DNA from: CAYJAD01 sp964370305
GTDB lineage: Bacteria; Desulfobacterota; Desulfovibrionia; Desulfovibrionales; Desulfovibrionaceae
DNA: 37,248 bases
Direction: 5' to 3'
Assembly: GCA_964370305.1 (NCBI GenBank)
Contig: CAYJIU010000009.1
Span: 1-37,248 of the forward strand
The notes under the pieces: model-generated
What the model was told of the DNA's origin: nothing
The model's input: the letters and a program-made list of their open reading frames with translations, nothing else
Databases searched by the model: none
Made by a program: the position numbers and the translations under genes
In this document: positions 1 to 7,730 of the stretch, piece after piece
Numbering within the stretch: position 1 is the first letter of the stretch
Layout of the letters: every line of letters starts with the position of its first letter

Positions 1-80
1 AGTTTCCCTTTTTTCGCAAGGGCAGTTGTACGATTAAGTCGCGACTAGCTCACATGAACATTTTTAAATTCACACACTTC

Positions 81-716
81 CTATTCCAGCAAATCTTCAA
101 GCTGACAGCCTAGAGCCTTTGCTAATTGGGCAACTGTTTGCACTTGGGCTTTGTTTATATCTCGTTGTCTTTGTTCAAAGAGTTGAATTTGGCGTAATTT
201 TACGCCCGATTCGTAAGCTAAATCGTTTTGAGACATATTTGTGAGAGTGCGTATGCATTTTAAATTTGTTTCGGTGTAGTATGCTTGAAGTTTTTCATCT
301 AAGATAGTCACAAATTTTGAAATATCTGCTTCATGTAGTGTGGGGTACATGTTCAAAATATAATCAATAGGCACAGCTTTTTCAATTTTAGCAAAGGATT
401 TTCCGCTATGCCATTGATAATAGGCCAAAGCCCAGCCAGCCCAATATTCAGGGGATTTATCAAGATACATTTCATCTTTTTCAGCTATGCTGATACCAAC
501 TTTTTCTGTCACAAGGCGTACCAATTCGCAGCCGCTTACACCTGAGATATATTTGGGATTACCATTGCCAAACTCCTCCGCAATGCCAGAAACGAGGAAC
601 ATATCAAAGAATTTGCTTGCTTCAAAATCACAAGTGTTGACGGCAAAATCTAGCATATTGCCCAAGTTCTTTTGTGCTGAGTAGAGGTAATCTTTAATAT
701 AAGCGTGGGTCGCCAT
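81..716 (-). CDS. HTH (Xre-type) protein, putative antitoxin of a DUF3990 pair
   Basis: 211 residues. The C-terminal part (about residues 155-211) reads as an Xre/Cro helix-turn-helix, including NMSQNDLAYESGV and a following recognition-helix-like segment. The N-terminal 150 residues (with SPEYWAGWALAYYQW and YPTLHEADISKF) match, from memory, an uncharacterised domain common in gut Firmicutes proteins that sit beside DUF3990 genes. The start overlaps the 3' end of the upstream DUF3990 gene by 23 bp. A Shine-Dalgarno GAGGAA lies inside that gene, about 7 nt before the ATG, so the two are co-transcribed and probably translationally coupled. Inferred role: DNA-binding antitoxin and autorepressor acting on the palindrome at 1399-1418. 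The order is toxin first, partner second. It could instead be an ordinary regulator. Family placement is fairly sure; the antitoxin role is inferred. Confidence 0.75.
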   Translation of the reverse strand: MATHAYIKDYLYSAQKNLGNMLDFAVNTCDFEASKFFDMFLVSGIAEEFGNGNPKYISGVSGCELVRLVTEKVGISIAEKDEMYLDKSPEYWAGWALAYYQWHSGKSFAKIEKAVPIDYILNMYPTLHEADISKFVTILDEKLQAYYTETNLKCIRTLTNMSQNDLAYESGVKLRQIQLFEQRQRDINKAQVQTVAQLAKALGCQLEDLLE

Positions 717-1371
717 TTTTGATTTCCTCGCGTAAAATGTCTAGGATAAATAAATCATTGGGGCTTGGAGCATTTTTTTTGCTTGCTCTATATGACCGCC
801 TAGCCTCTTTATCTCGTGCTGTTTTTTTAATAAAATATGTGTTCTTATGTGCAATTTCGCTCTCAATATACTTTATTTGTTTAAAAGCCTTTTCGCTTTT
901 TAAGACTACTTGCTCACCTAATTTACCAAGGCGCATGGCTTCGGAAAGTTGTGCGTAAGAGATAGCCCCAGCAACAAAGTCTTGCGCAAAAGCAAAGTAA
1001 GAATCGTCAGCACGATAGCCGATGATGCAATCATAGCCCGTAAGGTCAAGCATAAAATGCTCTTGCAAATAAGTCTTAGCAGTTTCGGAAATACTGCCAC
1101 TTTCCCAATAAGTCCTATGCTTTGCTAAGATGGCAAGCCATGTGAGTATGCAATATTTTTTATCATTTAGATTGAGTACTTTTAGCCCATCTAAGTTCAA
1201 TTCATATTTATTGGCATAGCCGTCTGTGTTCTTGGAGCAAGCCCATTCTTTGGCAAGTTCTATTTCTTCGGTACAGTAAAAACCCTTGCCATAGTCATTA
1301 TTAACCGCACCTTTACCAAAAAGCGGCTTTTCGATAATATGTTCTGAGCCATGAAATAAAGTTTTTTTCAT
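694..1371 (-). CDS. DUF3990 protein, ADP-ribosyltransferase-like putative toxin
   Basis: 225 residues. The N-terminus has LFHGSEHIIEKPLFGKG and then NDYGKGFYCTEE. These look like the His-Gly strand and the G-x-G-F-Y strand of ADP-ribosyltransferase folds. Later GYDCIIGYRADDSYFAFA and LGKLGEQVVLKS are hallmarks I associate with DUF3990 (PF13151), placed by Pfam in the ART clan. The gene is the first of a two-gene minus-strand operon with the HTH protein, which it overlaps. AAGGAGT lies about 6 nt before the ATG, and a TTGACA-N17-TATATT promoter lies upstream. Most relatives I recall are from gut Firmicutes, and the gene sits at a tRNA-fragment island boundary, so horizontal acquisition is likely. 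Toxicity and substrate are inferred, not shown; the catalytic glutamate cannot be assigned by eye. Confidence 0.78.
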   Translation of the reverse strand: MKKTLFHGSEHIIEKPLFGKGAVNNDYGKGFYCTEEIELAKEWACSKNTDGYANKYELNLDGLKVLNLNDKKYCILTWLAILAKHRTYWESGSISETAKTYLQEHFMLDLTGYDCIIGYRADDSYFAFAQDFVAGAISYAQLSEAMRLGKLGEQVVLKSEKAFKQIKYIESEIAHKNTYFIKKTARDKEARRSYRASKKNAPSPNDLFILDILREEIKNGDPRLY

Positions 1372-1396
1372 AGAGATACTCCTTGGGCTTGATTAA

Positions 1397-1425
1397 AATA
1401 TATCTCTACAGCGATATAGTGTCAA
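1397..1425 (-). promoter_or_regulatory. Sigma-70-type promoter of the DUF3990/HTH pair
   Basis: On the minus strand, TTGACA (1425-1420), a 17-nt spacer and TATATT (1402-1397) form a near-consensus promoter. It sits about 26 bp upstream of the DUF3990 start codon and is followed by the AAGGAGT ribosome-binding site at 1384-1378. Confidence 0.75.
1399..1418. promoter_or_regulatory. Candidate operator palindrome overlapping the -10 region
   Basis: The 20-bp inverted repeat TATATCGCTGTAGAGATATA (minus strand) pairs at 8 of 10 positions. It overlaps the -10 hexamer and the spacer of the toxin promoter. Such a position is typical for autorepression by an HTH antitoxin. Binding is inferred. Confidence 0.55.
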
Positions 1426-1565
1426 GGCGGGAGTAAAGAATTTTTTTTGACGGATAGTATGTAATCTCATCCAGTAATTATGTGTACATATTTGGGTATA
1501 TAAATTGCGATTGGCTGTCTTCGCTGAGGAAATTTTATGCATAACTACAGCGTATTATACCGATT

Positions 1566-1590
1566 GGTTCGAATCCCACTCTCTCCGCCA
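1566..1590 (+). repeat. tRNA-Ser 3'-end fragment, probable attachment site (att)
   Basis: The 25 nt read as the end of a tRNA: a T-loop (GGTTCGAATCCCAC), the acceptor 3' strand TCTCTCC, discriminator G and encoded CCA. A complete tRNA-Ser would begin GGAGAGA, but the 90 nt upstream hold no anticodon arm, variable arm or 5' acceptor strand. The 5' T-stem half is also mismatched. It is therefore a duplicated 3' fragment, the usual scar of tyrosine-integrase insertion into a tRNA gene. Given its orientation, the element lies to its left and the chromosome to its right. The fragment abuts the stop codon of the glycosyltransferase. Confidence 0.68.
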
Positions 1591-2523
1591 TTACTTATTT
1601 TCTTTTTTCCAGACGTCGCAGACAATATAGGGTGGTGCGCCGCTCAAAATATCGTAAATACGCGCGGCGTATTCACCAATAATGCTTATGCCAAGAATAT
1701 TAATGCTGCCAAAAAAGGCGATGGAAATAATCTGCGAAGCCCACGCTGGAACGCTGTTGCCCATAAGCTTATCCATAAGCGCGTACAAAAACAGCCCCCC
1801 CGCCAGAAAAAAACCAAGAATTCCAATTATGCCAAAAATTCGCACAGGTACAAATGAAAAGGAATAAATAGCATTACTTGCTAGGCGCAATAAGCCTTTA
1901 ATGCCTACGCGTGAGCTGTCATCGTAACGTTCTTTGCGGGCAATGCCTACGCCGCATTGCTTAAATCCGGCATAGGCGCGCATGCCAGGTAAGTAGCGAT
2001 TTTTTGGAGAAAAGGAGCGCAAAATGGGCAAGATTTTTTCATCTATGAGCGAAAAGTTGCCACTATCTATCGGTAATTCTACACTGCTAATGCTGGAAAG
2101 TAAGCGATAAAAGGAAGAAAAGAAAAAGCGCGATATGGCTGACTCTTTACGGCTGGTACGAATGGCATAAACGCAGTCATAGCCTTGTTCCCATTTTTCA
2201 AGAAAGGGCCCAAGTGCCATGGGATCATCTTGCATATCAGCGTCAAGGAGGATAATGGCATCGGCTTTGGCATTATCCAATAGTGCGGCGCAAGCAGCAG
2301 GATGCCCAAAATTACGAGAAAAATTTAACAATGTTATGGGTATCGTACCATCGAAATTCTGGATGCGCGTTACGGTTTCATCGGTGCTTCCGTCATTAAC
2401 AAGCAATATACCAAAGGAATATTTTTCACCAAAAGGTTCACATGCTTCTTCTATAGCTTGTAAAAAAATATCAATACCTTGTTCTTCGTTATAAACGGGG
2501 GCACAAAAAAGAATATGTTTCAC
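1591..2523 (-). CDS. Family 2 glycosyltransferase, polyprenol-phosphate type (GtrB/ArnC/DPM1-like)
   Basis: About 310 residues. The N-terminal GT-A domain (PF00535) starts with HILFCAPVYNEEQGI and has LLVNDGSTDET and the metal/nucleotide motif ILLDADMQDDP, as in enzymes that load a sugar onto undecaprenyl or dolichyl phosphate. The C-terminal 80 residues contain two hydrophobic segments (around FGIIGILGFFLAGGLFLYAL and IISIAFFGSINILGISII), typical of GtrB-type membrane anchors. Start choice: a GTG at 2523 has GGAGAA six nt upstream and gives the family-like N-terminus (fM)KHILFCAPVYNEE. The longer version from the GTG at 2535 would put that Shine-Dalgarno inside the gene. Likely role: making a lipid-linked sugar for surface polysaccharide or lipid A/O-antigen modification. 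The sugar is unknown, and no partner flippase or transferase is adjacent. The stop codon touches the tRNA-fragment att site. Confidence 0.88.
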   Translation of the reverse strand: MKHILFCAPVYNEEQGIDIFLQAIEEACEPFGEKYSFGILLVNDGSTDETVTRIQNFDGTIPITLLNFSRNFGHPAACAALLDNAKADAIILLDADMQDDPMALGPFLEKWEQGYDCVYAIRTSRKESAISRFFFSSFYRLLSSISSVELPIDSGNFSLIDEKILPILRSFSPKNRYLPGMRAYAGFKQCGVGIARKERYDDSSRVGIKGLLRLASNAIYSFSFVPVRIFGIIGILGFFLAGGLFLYALMDKLMGNSVPAWASQIISIAFFGSINILGISIIGEYAARIYDILSGAPPYIVCDVWKKENK

Positions 2524-2896
2524 GGTATTCTCCACAAAATGACGTGTTTATTATGATATTTTAAGCTGGCATCATTAATACCGAATTTTTCAAGGTACAA
2601 GCTTTGGCATAAATACAATTAAATTACACATATGCCTACGCAGTGATTATCTGCTATCGCAGTCAAAAGGGTAATTTTAGTGACACGCTAAAAATATATA
2701 TTTCAGAATCTATGTGCGTAATAATAAAAAAGCCTGACAGCTATGTCCAGCGTAATATGTTCAAATTTAGAGCTAAAATTTATTTACTATTACTATCTCC
2801 AGCTAGGCGATTTGAACGCAAGTGCCCCAATCAACATAAATAAAAACCATTACATATTATAGTCTGACTATGTTTTTACGGCCGACTATTTAAATG
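2524..2896. other. Intergenic region, no gene recognised
   Basis: This AT-rich spacer lies between the glycosyltransferase start and the methyltransferase end. I found no convincing promoter, terminator, tRNA or conserved ORF. A small ATAGTC-A-GACTAT palindrome near 2860-2873 is the only local symmetry seen. The open frame at 2643-2843 has no family resemblance. Confidence 0.5.
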
Positions 2897-3613
2897 TTAG
2901 TGTTTTTTTAAGATAAGGTGGTTGAAGTAGGCAATGTTGATAAATGTTTGATCTTTGAGTAGCTCCCATTCCAAGGCTAGCATGGCATCAACCCAAGTGG
3001 CTTGGTTTTGAATTTCTGCTGCATGTAGGCTTGCAAGCGCACGTACTCCGTATATGTTGTCTATACTTAATCTGCCTTGGCTCCAGTGGATCAGGTCTTT
3101 ATTTTCATAATATTTTATGTCACCAAAAGCACTGGAGTAGGCATGAGCACCTGCTAAAAGTTTGTGTGTTTCATCAAAATTACAATCCTGCACAAGAGCT
3201 TGAATGACGCGCCCAGCCCTATTGTGTCGAATTACAGATAAAGTACCATCGTTTTTTAAGATTCGCAAAAGCTCTCGTAAAATTTCTTGGGCATTGTCTA
3301 CAAATTCAAAAACCAAATGACAGATAACAACATCAAAACTTGCATCTGGCATGACCTTCAAAATGTCTAAATTACCGCAGAGTTGAGTAAAAGTGGTAGG
3401 TGTTTCAGCGGCATCAAGCATACTTTGGTCAACTTCAAGGGCTGTTACGTTATTTTCCTTGGCAAGAAAATTAGCAGTAAAGCCAAATCCACTCCCAAAG
3501 TCTAAGATGTTTTTATCTTTAATGTATTCAAGCTGTCTCCAAACGGTACGATAGAAAACAAGTCCCAGCGGTGATACAGTATAATCATAATAAAGTTGCA
3601 TGTTTGAGTCCAT
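2897..3613 (-). CDS. Class I SAM-dependent methyltransferase
   Basis: About 238 residues. Motif I is clear (ILDFGSGFGFTANFLA), followed by the acidic ribose-binding residue (VTALEVDQSML) and the post-motif segment DVVICHLVFEFVDNAQEILREL-RILKNDG. This is the UbiE/COQ5-like Methyltransf_11 pattern. The C-terminal part (a region with YENKDLIHWSQGR) resembles UbiE-like or CmoA-like small-molecule methyltransferases, but the substrate cannot be told. Start choice: two in-frame ATGs lie at 3619 and 3613. GGAGT is only 1-2 nt from the first but 7 nt from the second, so 3613 is preferred. The gene starts about 13 bp after the EamA transporter stop codon on the same strand, so the two probably share a transcript. 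Confidence 0.82.
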   Translation of the reverse strand: MDSNMQLYYDYTVSPLGLVFYRTVWRQLEYIKDKNILDFGSGFGFTANFLAKENNVTALEVDQSMLDAAETPTTFTQLCGNLDILKVMPDASFDVVICHLVFEFVDNAQEILRELLRILKNDGTLSVIRHNRAGRVIQALVQDCNFDETHKLLAGAHAYSSAFGDIKYYENKDLIHWSQGRLSIDNIYGVRALASLHAAEIQNQATWVDAMLALEWELLKDQTFINIAYFNHLILKKH

Positions 3614-3625
3614 AAACATACTCCA

Positions 3626-4513
3626 TTAAGGCATTGATTTTTTGCTCTCAATACTACCAAGTACAATGCCTGTAATAATTAAACATCCTGCAATAATAAG
3701 ATAAATATCCACCATTTCACCTAGTACGTATTGTGAAAAAGCAATACCCACTATGGGGGTGGCAAGCATGCCTAGTGATGTAACAATGGCTGGTAGATAG
3801 CGATTGATTACCGTTACAGCCCAAAAGGCAAAGGCTGTTGCTAATAATCCATTGTAGGCAAATTGCCATATTAAGGCATTACTAATGATAATATTTGGTA
3901 AGCCTTCAAAATATAAAGCAATGACTGCTGATAAAATGGCGGCAACAAGGGTCTGCCAAAAGACTAATTGAAAGGGGCTTGCATGCCATTTAATAATTTT
4001 GATGCCAATTATGGCCATGGCCCAAGACACAGATGCCGCTAAAAGCAGAGCATTGCCCAACAAAGCTGAGCTTGTTTGCGTGGAGCTCATGGCAGGAGCA
4101 AAGAGCACAATCACACCAATAACTCCAAGTAAAACACCAAAAAGTCTAAGTTTATTAACGGGTTCACGTAAAAATAATATGGCCATGGGCGTGACCCAAA
4201 GTGGAGTTGAGTAGCCAAGAATACTGGAGTAGCCCACCGACGTATACTGTAGGCCAATGGCCATAAGTGTTGCAAAGATGGTCATGTGAAAAACACTTAA
4301 TATAAGAATTGCCGGAAGGTCATGACGTTTTGGCCATATGAATTGGCCGGCCAAAATTTGTATAATTAGTAGAGCCGCAGCGGCAATAATGGAGCGTATG
4401 GCATTGGACCAGATGGGCGGAACTGACTGTACAATGATTTTCACCACCGTCCAATTGACACCCCAAATTATTACCACCAGTGAGAATAGAATTGCAGCCT
4501 GCAATCTGTTCAT
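3626..4513 (-). CDS. EamA/DMT-family transporter (ten transmembrane helices)
   Basis: 295 residues, the standard length for the drug/metabolite transporter superfamily with two tandem EamA repeats (PF00892). Hydrophobic helices run almost without a break. The first repeat (about residues 5-140) contains VVIIWGVNWTVVKI and the conserved helix 3-4 region with YTSVGYSSILGYSTPLW and FLREPVNKLRLFGVLLGVIGVIVLF. The second repeat (about 150-285) ends with IVGIAFSQYVLGEMVDIYLIIAGCLIITGIVLG. Members export or import amino acids, metabolites or nucleotide derivatives across the inner membrane; the substrate is not predictable here. It lies between a small lipoprotein gene (10 bp upstream) and the methyltransferase (about 13 bp downstream), suggesting a three-gene minus-strand unit. 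The Shine-Dalgarno is weak, which fits coupling to the upstream gene. Confidence 0.9.
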   Translation of the reverse strand: MNRLQAAILFSLVVIIWGVNWTVVKIIVQSVPPIWSNAIRSIIAAAALLIIQILAGQFIWPKRHDLPAILILSVFHMTIFATLMAIGLQYTSVGYSSILGYSTPLWVTPMAILFLREPVNKLRLFGVLLGVIGVIVLFAPAMSSTQTSSALLGNALLLAASVSWAMAIIGIKIIKWHASPFQLVFWQTLVAAILSAVIALYFEGLPNIIISNALIWQFAYNGLLATAFAFWAVTVINRYLPAIVTSLGMLATPIVGIAFSQYVLGEMVDIYLIIAGCLIITGIVLGSIESKKSMP

Positions 4514-4523
4514 GTTACAATAC

Positions 4524-4724
4524 TCAGGGATTTAGCGGCCCGCGCATAGCTTCACTATTGAAAGTTGATTTATCGTTAGTCATGGGTTTGTTTACCTGAT
4601 TAGCAGGCGATTGCTCACTTTGACTTGGGTCTTGTGGATGCTGTTCACGATGTCCTTGGCAGGCCATGAGAGATAGACAGGCTAACGAACAAAGTAATAA
4701 TTTTATTATGGAAAATCTACACAT
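4524..4724 (-). CDS. Small predicted lipoprotein
   Basis: 66 residues. The N-terminus (MCRFSIIKLLLCSLACLSLMAC) is a charged stretch, a hydrophobic core and an LMAC lipobox, so signal peptidase II would cleave before Cys22 and lipidate it. The mature part is only about 45 residues, rich in Q, S, P and N with no recognisable domain, and probably disordered. A GGAGG ribosome-binding site lies a few nt upstream of the ATG. The gene is the first of a probable unit with the EamA transporter and the methyltransferase. Tiny lipoproteins like this are often annotated as hypothetical, and no function can be given. Coding status rests on the lipobox and the good Shine-Dalgarno. Confidence 0.7.
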   Translation of the reverse strand: MCRFSIIKLLLCSLACLSLMACQGHREQHPQDPSQSEQSPANQVNKPMTNDKSTFNSEAMRGPLNP

Positions 4725-4764
4725 GCAAACCTCCGATTAAGTTATACGTTAAGCTAAGGTCACT

Positions 4765-5712
4765 TTATTGTTGCTGATGTAGTATAAACATCTGTGTGGC
4801 TAATGCGTCTAATACTCTGGCTGGGTGCACATTGTAAAGTAATGATTCTTGTGCCTCATCAAGCATGCTCGTGAGGCTGACCCGTGCTGCATCTCCAAGC
4901 TCAGCAAAACACTTTGCCAAAGGGCTTATATGTTCAGTATTTGCTAAAGATTGTAATAAACACTTTTGGCAAAGTAGTACCACTTGCGTGGCTGTAATGG
5001 GGTCAATGGCACCCTTGGCTGACGTTAGGTTTAACCATTTGCGCCCGTCTTGTAAGAATGTCGCAAGTGCTTGTTCAAAATGCAGCATCTCGGCGGGAAT
5101 ATTATGAGTTTCAGGCCACGGTAGCGTGAGCACCCATGAGCGTGAAACTAAGGTAGGCAGGAGTTGTTCTCTTTGTGGGGCCAAGAGCACAAAAATACTG
5201 GTGGGGGAAGGTTCTTCCAAAACTTTTAATAGGGTATTGGCAGCGGAACTGCGTTTCATCTCAATGCCATTCATGACCACAACGCGCTTTTTACCGCTGC
5301 TTGTAGCGTCGGCTACGCGCGATTTAATGTGTACGGCATTTTCTTTGGATAGGGCGCGGATGGGGCGTGGGTTTTCTTCATCCTCGGTATTGCTAATGCG
5401 CCCATCATACATGAGTACATCGCTATGGATGTCGGCACCAATCTGCAAGCACGTTGCGCATTGCTTGCAGGGATAAGGAGCAGCATCATTGGGTATGTTC
5501 TCACAATGATGTAAGCTTGCCCAAAAACGAGCTAGGCTTAAGCGCTCATCTTCGCAACCGCCTTCAAACAAAAGCACCTGCGGCGGGCTTTTTACAAGTT
5601 TACTTAAAATATGGCGCAAGGGGCCTAAGTGTTCTTGCCATGCAGAGGCAAGGGCAACGTGAGCATCATCGGTTGAAAATGCTTGCTCTATATGTTTTGT
5701 CGATTTTGCCAT
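4765..5712 (-). CDS. holB: DNA polymerase III delta-prime subunit (clamp-loader ATPase-like)
   Basis: 315 residues. The AAA+ clamp-loader fold of HolB is visible. A degenerate P-loop region (VLLFEGGCEDERLSLARFWA) is followed by a zinc-binding cluster (CENIPNDAAPYPCKQCATCLQIGADIHSD), then the KKRVVVMNGIEMKRSSAANTLLKVLEEPSP Walker-B/sensor region (quoted with its central residues shown) and a sensor-1-like VSRSW, the SRC-type motif. Delta-prime subunits bind but do not efficiently hydrolyse ATP, and they open and load the beta sliding clamp at replication forks. The gene follows purA by 16 bp on the same strand, so they are likely co-transcribed. The Shine-Dalgarno is poor, consistent with coupling. 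Length fits the family. Confidence 0.88.
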   Translation of the reverse strand: MAKSTKHIEQAFSTDDAHVALASAWQEHLGPLRHILSKLVKSPPQVLLFEGGCEDERLSLARFWASLHHCENIPNDAAPYPCKQCATCLQIGADIHSDVLMYDGRISNTEDEENPRPIRALSKENAVHIKSRVADATSSGKKRVVVMNGIEMKRSSAANTLLKVLEEPSPTSIFVLLAPQREQLLPTLVSRSWVLTLPWPETHNIPAEMLHFEQALATFLQDGRKWLNLTSAKGAIDPITATQVVLLCQKCLLQSLANTEHISPLAKCFAELGDAARVSLTSMLDEAQESLLYNVHPARVLDALATQMFILHQQQ

Positions 5713-5728
5713 GCGACGTAAAAAAGTA

Positions 5729-7006
5729 TTATACTTTAATGGTTTGTGTGCGCTCTGGCCCTACCGATATATATGTCACTGGCACATTGCAAAGCTCTGC
5801 CACGCGCTTGATATAACGATGCACATTGGGGGGCAGACTTTCCCAAGTGGTACAAGTGCTAATATCTTCTGTAAATCCAGGCATTTCTTCGTAAATTGGT
5901 TCAACATTATCCAGAGCATTTTCTTCTTGCGGTGGAAAGTCAATTTTTTGCCCCATATAGGTATAGCCAGTGCAAATTTTAAGCGTGGGTAGCCCTTGCA
6001 TTACATCAAGTTTTGTTAGGGCAATGTCCGTTAGGCCATTTAGGCGAATACTTTCACGTAATATTACTATATCAAGCCAGCCACAACGGCGCGGACGGCC
6101 CGTGGTTGCACCAAATTCAAAACCCTTTGTTCTTAGTGCTTCGCCCACATCGTCTGATAATTCCGTAGGAAATGGCCCTGCACCCACGCGAGTTGTGTAA
6201 GCTTTAACAATACCAATGATGGTGTCTAAGGAGCGCGGTGAGGCTCCACTGCCAACGGAAGCGTTGCCAGCGACGGTGTTTGATGAAGTTACAAAGGGGT
6301 ATGTGCCGTGGTCGATGTCAAGATGTGTTCCTTGCGCACCCTCAAAAAGAACATTTTTGCCTTGGGCCCAGGCTGAATCAATTTCTGAAGAAATATCTGC
6401 TAGATACGGTAATAAACGCGGAGCTATAGACATCATTTGTTCAAACACATCGTCTACGTTTAAAGGTTCTGCATTGTAGAGATTGCTCAAAAGGACGTTT
6501 TTTTCCTCCAAAGCAGCAGCAATCTTAGTGCGCAAAAGCTCAGCATTGCCAAGATCACTTGCACGCACGCCTATACGCGACATTTTATCTTCATAGCATG
6601 GGCCAATACCGCGGCCAGTGGTGCCAATTTTACTGTCGGCTTTGTGGTTTTCTCGGGCCACATCAAGGGCCTTATGGTAGGGTAGGATAAGATGAGCTTT
6701 TTTGCTAATTTTTAGTCTAGCTGGGGTTACATCGACACCTTTAGCAATGAGTTTGTCAATTTCTTCAAGTAAAACAAAAGGATCGCACACAACACCATTG
6801 CCGATGCAGCATAACTTATTGTCATGCAATATGCCCGAAGGTATAAGGTGTAAGATGGTTTGCTCGCCACCAACTTTAATGGTGTGACCGGCATTATTTC
6901 CACCTTGGAAGCGCACAATGACGTCTAAGTTACTGCTGAGTAAATCTACAATTTTACCCTTGCCTTCATCACCCCATTGGGCACCGATAATGACAACGTT
7001 TGACAT
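5729..7006 (-). CDS. purA: Adenylosuccinate synthetase
   Basis: 425 residues, the full family length. The enzyme joins aspartate to IMP using GTP, the first committed step to AMP. The N-terminal loop GAQWGDEGKGKIVDLL contains the catalytic Asp and the phosphate-binding residues. NNAGHTI carries the conserved His. GTTGRGIGPCYEDK is the IMP-binding segment, ATTGRPRRCGWLDI the loop near the C-terminus, and LTKLDV the GTP base-recognition motif. The Shine-Dalgarno AGGTAGGA precedes the ATG by about 6-7 nt. The gene leads a unit with holB. The AICAR formyltransferase that supplies the IMP pathway and the FolD protein that supplies its one-carbon donor are both within 5 kb. Confidence 0.97.
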   Translation of the reverse strand: MSNVVIIGAQWGDEGKGKIVDLLSSNLDVIVRFQGGNNAGHTIKVGGEQTILHLIPSGILHDNKLCCIGNGVVCDPFVLLEEIDKLIAKGVDVTPARLKISKKAHLILPYHKALDVARENHKADSKIGTTGRGIGPCYEDKMSRIGVRASDLGNAELLRTKIAAALEEKNVLLSNLYNAEPLNVDDVFEQMMSIAPRLLPYLADISSEIDSAWAQGKNVLFEGAQGTHLDIDHGTYPFVTSSNTVAGNASVGSGASPRSLDTIIGIVKAYTTRVGAGPFPTELSDDVGEALRTKGFEFGATTGRPRRCGWLDIVILRESIRLNGLTDIALTKLDVMQGLPTLKICTGYTYMGQKIDFPPQEENALDNVEPIYEEMPGFTEDISTCTTWESLPPNVHRYIKRVAELCNVPVTYISVGPERTQTIKV

Positions 7007-7283
7007 AAAAAATCCTACCTATTCAATGTATCGTATAGAAAAAAAGTTGTTAATCTGCACAAAAAGCCAGTGTGGTTCTACTATGCATGGGGATATAAGT
7101 CAAATATTTAGTCGCTTTTTTAAGGGCACACATTTAGCATTTTATGTCCTGATATTACGATGTAGTATGCAAACTATGCGCGGAGTCTATTTTGTAAATT
7201 TATACGCCTGTCCCAACCTCACACACGCTGCTATTGAAAAAAATTTTTTGTAAATAAATTTGAAATTAGATTGCCGTAAAAAA

Positions 7284-7628
7284 TTATGTGTTTTTAGTAT
7301 TACCTTCTTCTCGCAGGACAAAGGCTAATTGCGCGGCTTTTTTGGGTGCGGCCTTAGCATCCTTCATGGCAGGTTTTTCTAGTGTAAAGTTTGCAGTTTG
7401 AGGTGTCGCGCTATCTTGTGGGCGTAATTGTGATGACCATTGATAGTTAAAGAGTTGATTTTTCCACCGTTTGGCTTGAATGAGAGAAAAAATAAGCGTA
7501 GCTTCTTCCCAACGTTGTGTTGGTTCAAAGTGGTTGACTTTATTGGCGTATTCATCCCAAAGAGCCATGAGTGATGCCTCATCAATGGCGTCCAATTGTT
7601 TAGCAAGTTTTAATAATAATTGTTCCAT
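7284..7628 (-). CDS. Conserved hypothetical small protein
   Basis: About 114 residues. I do not recognise a named domain. The N-terminal 65 residues (EQLLLKLAKQLDAIDEASLMALWDEYANKV, then an aromatic-rich RWEEATLIFSLIQAKRWKNQLFNYQW segment) look like a compact helical bundle. The C-terminal 45 residues are Ala/Lys/Thr-rich and probably disordered. Start choice: the ATG at 7628 has AGGAA 5 nt upstream, while the earlier ATG at 7640 has no Shine-Dalgarno. A TTGAAG-N17-TAAGAT promoter candidate lies upstream (7686-7658), divergent from the purH promoter. It reads toward purA but is separated from it by 277 bp, so it is probably its own unit. Confidence 0.7.
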   Translation of the reverse strand: MEQLLLKLAKQLDAIDEASLMALWDEYANKVNHFEPTQRWEEATLIFSLIQAKRWKNQLFNYQWSSQLRPQDSATPQTANFTLEKPAMKDAKAAPKKAAQLAFVLREEGNTKNT

Positions 7629-7657
7629 AATTCCTACCATTTTTTTGTTGAGAGCTA

Positions 7658-7686
7658 ATCTTACGCCAAAAAAGGTCAGGCTTCAA
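7658..7686 (-). promoter_or_regulatory. Candidate promoter of the small hypothetical gene
   Basis: On the minus strand TTGAAG (7686-7681), a 17-nt spacer and TAAGAT (7663-7658) lie about 30 bp before the preferred start at 7628. It is back-to-back with the plus-strand purH promoter, so the 7641-7773 spacer is a divergent promoter region. Confidence 0.45.
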
Positions 7687-7693
7687 ATGAAAA

Positions 7694-7722
7694 TTGCCCC
7701 CCATAAAACCTTATGTTATACT
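7694..7722 (+). promoter_or_regulatory. Candidate promoter of the AICAR formyltransferase gene
   Basis: TTGCCC (7694-7699), a 17-nt spacer and TATACT (7717-7722) lie about 50 bp upstream of the ATG. A perfect inverted repeat ACAAAAT-ATT-ATTTTGT (7731-7747) starts just after the expected transcription start and could be an operator. Confidence 0.6.
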
Positions 7723-7730
7723 TAGCGAGT

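Noticed and set aside
719..958. Plus-strand open frame opposite the DUF3990 gene
   Set aside because: It is antisense to a gene with clear family motifs and has no supporting signals.
2521..2535. GTG at 2535 as glycosyltransferase start
   Set aside because: The GGAGAA ribosome-binding site would lie inside the gene; the GTG at 2523 has correct spacing and gives the usual family N-terminus.
2797..2823. A tRNA-T-arm-like string on the minus strand (GCGTTCAAATCGCC)
   Set aside because: The T-stem pairs poorly, no CCA or acceptor partner follows, and no tRNA body is present upstream.
2643..2843. 66-codon open frame in the spacer
   Set aside because: No convincing ribosome-binding site or family resemblance, and composition like the surrounding spacer.
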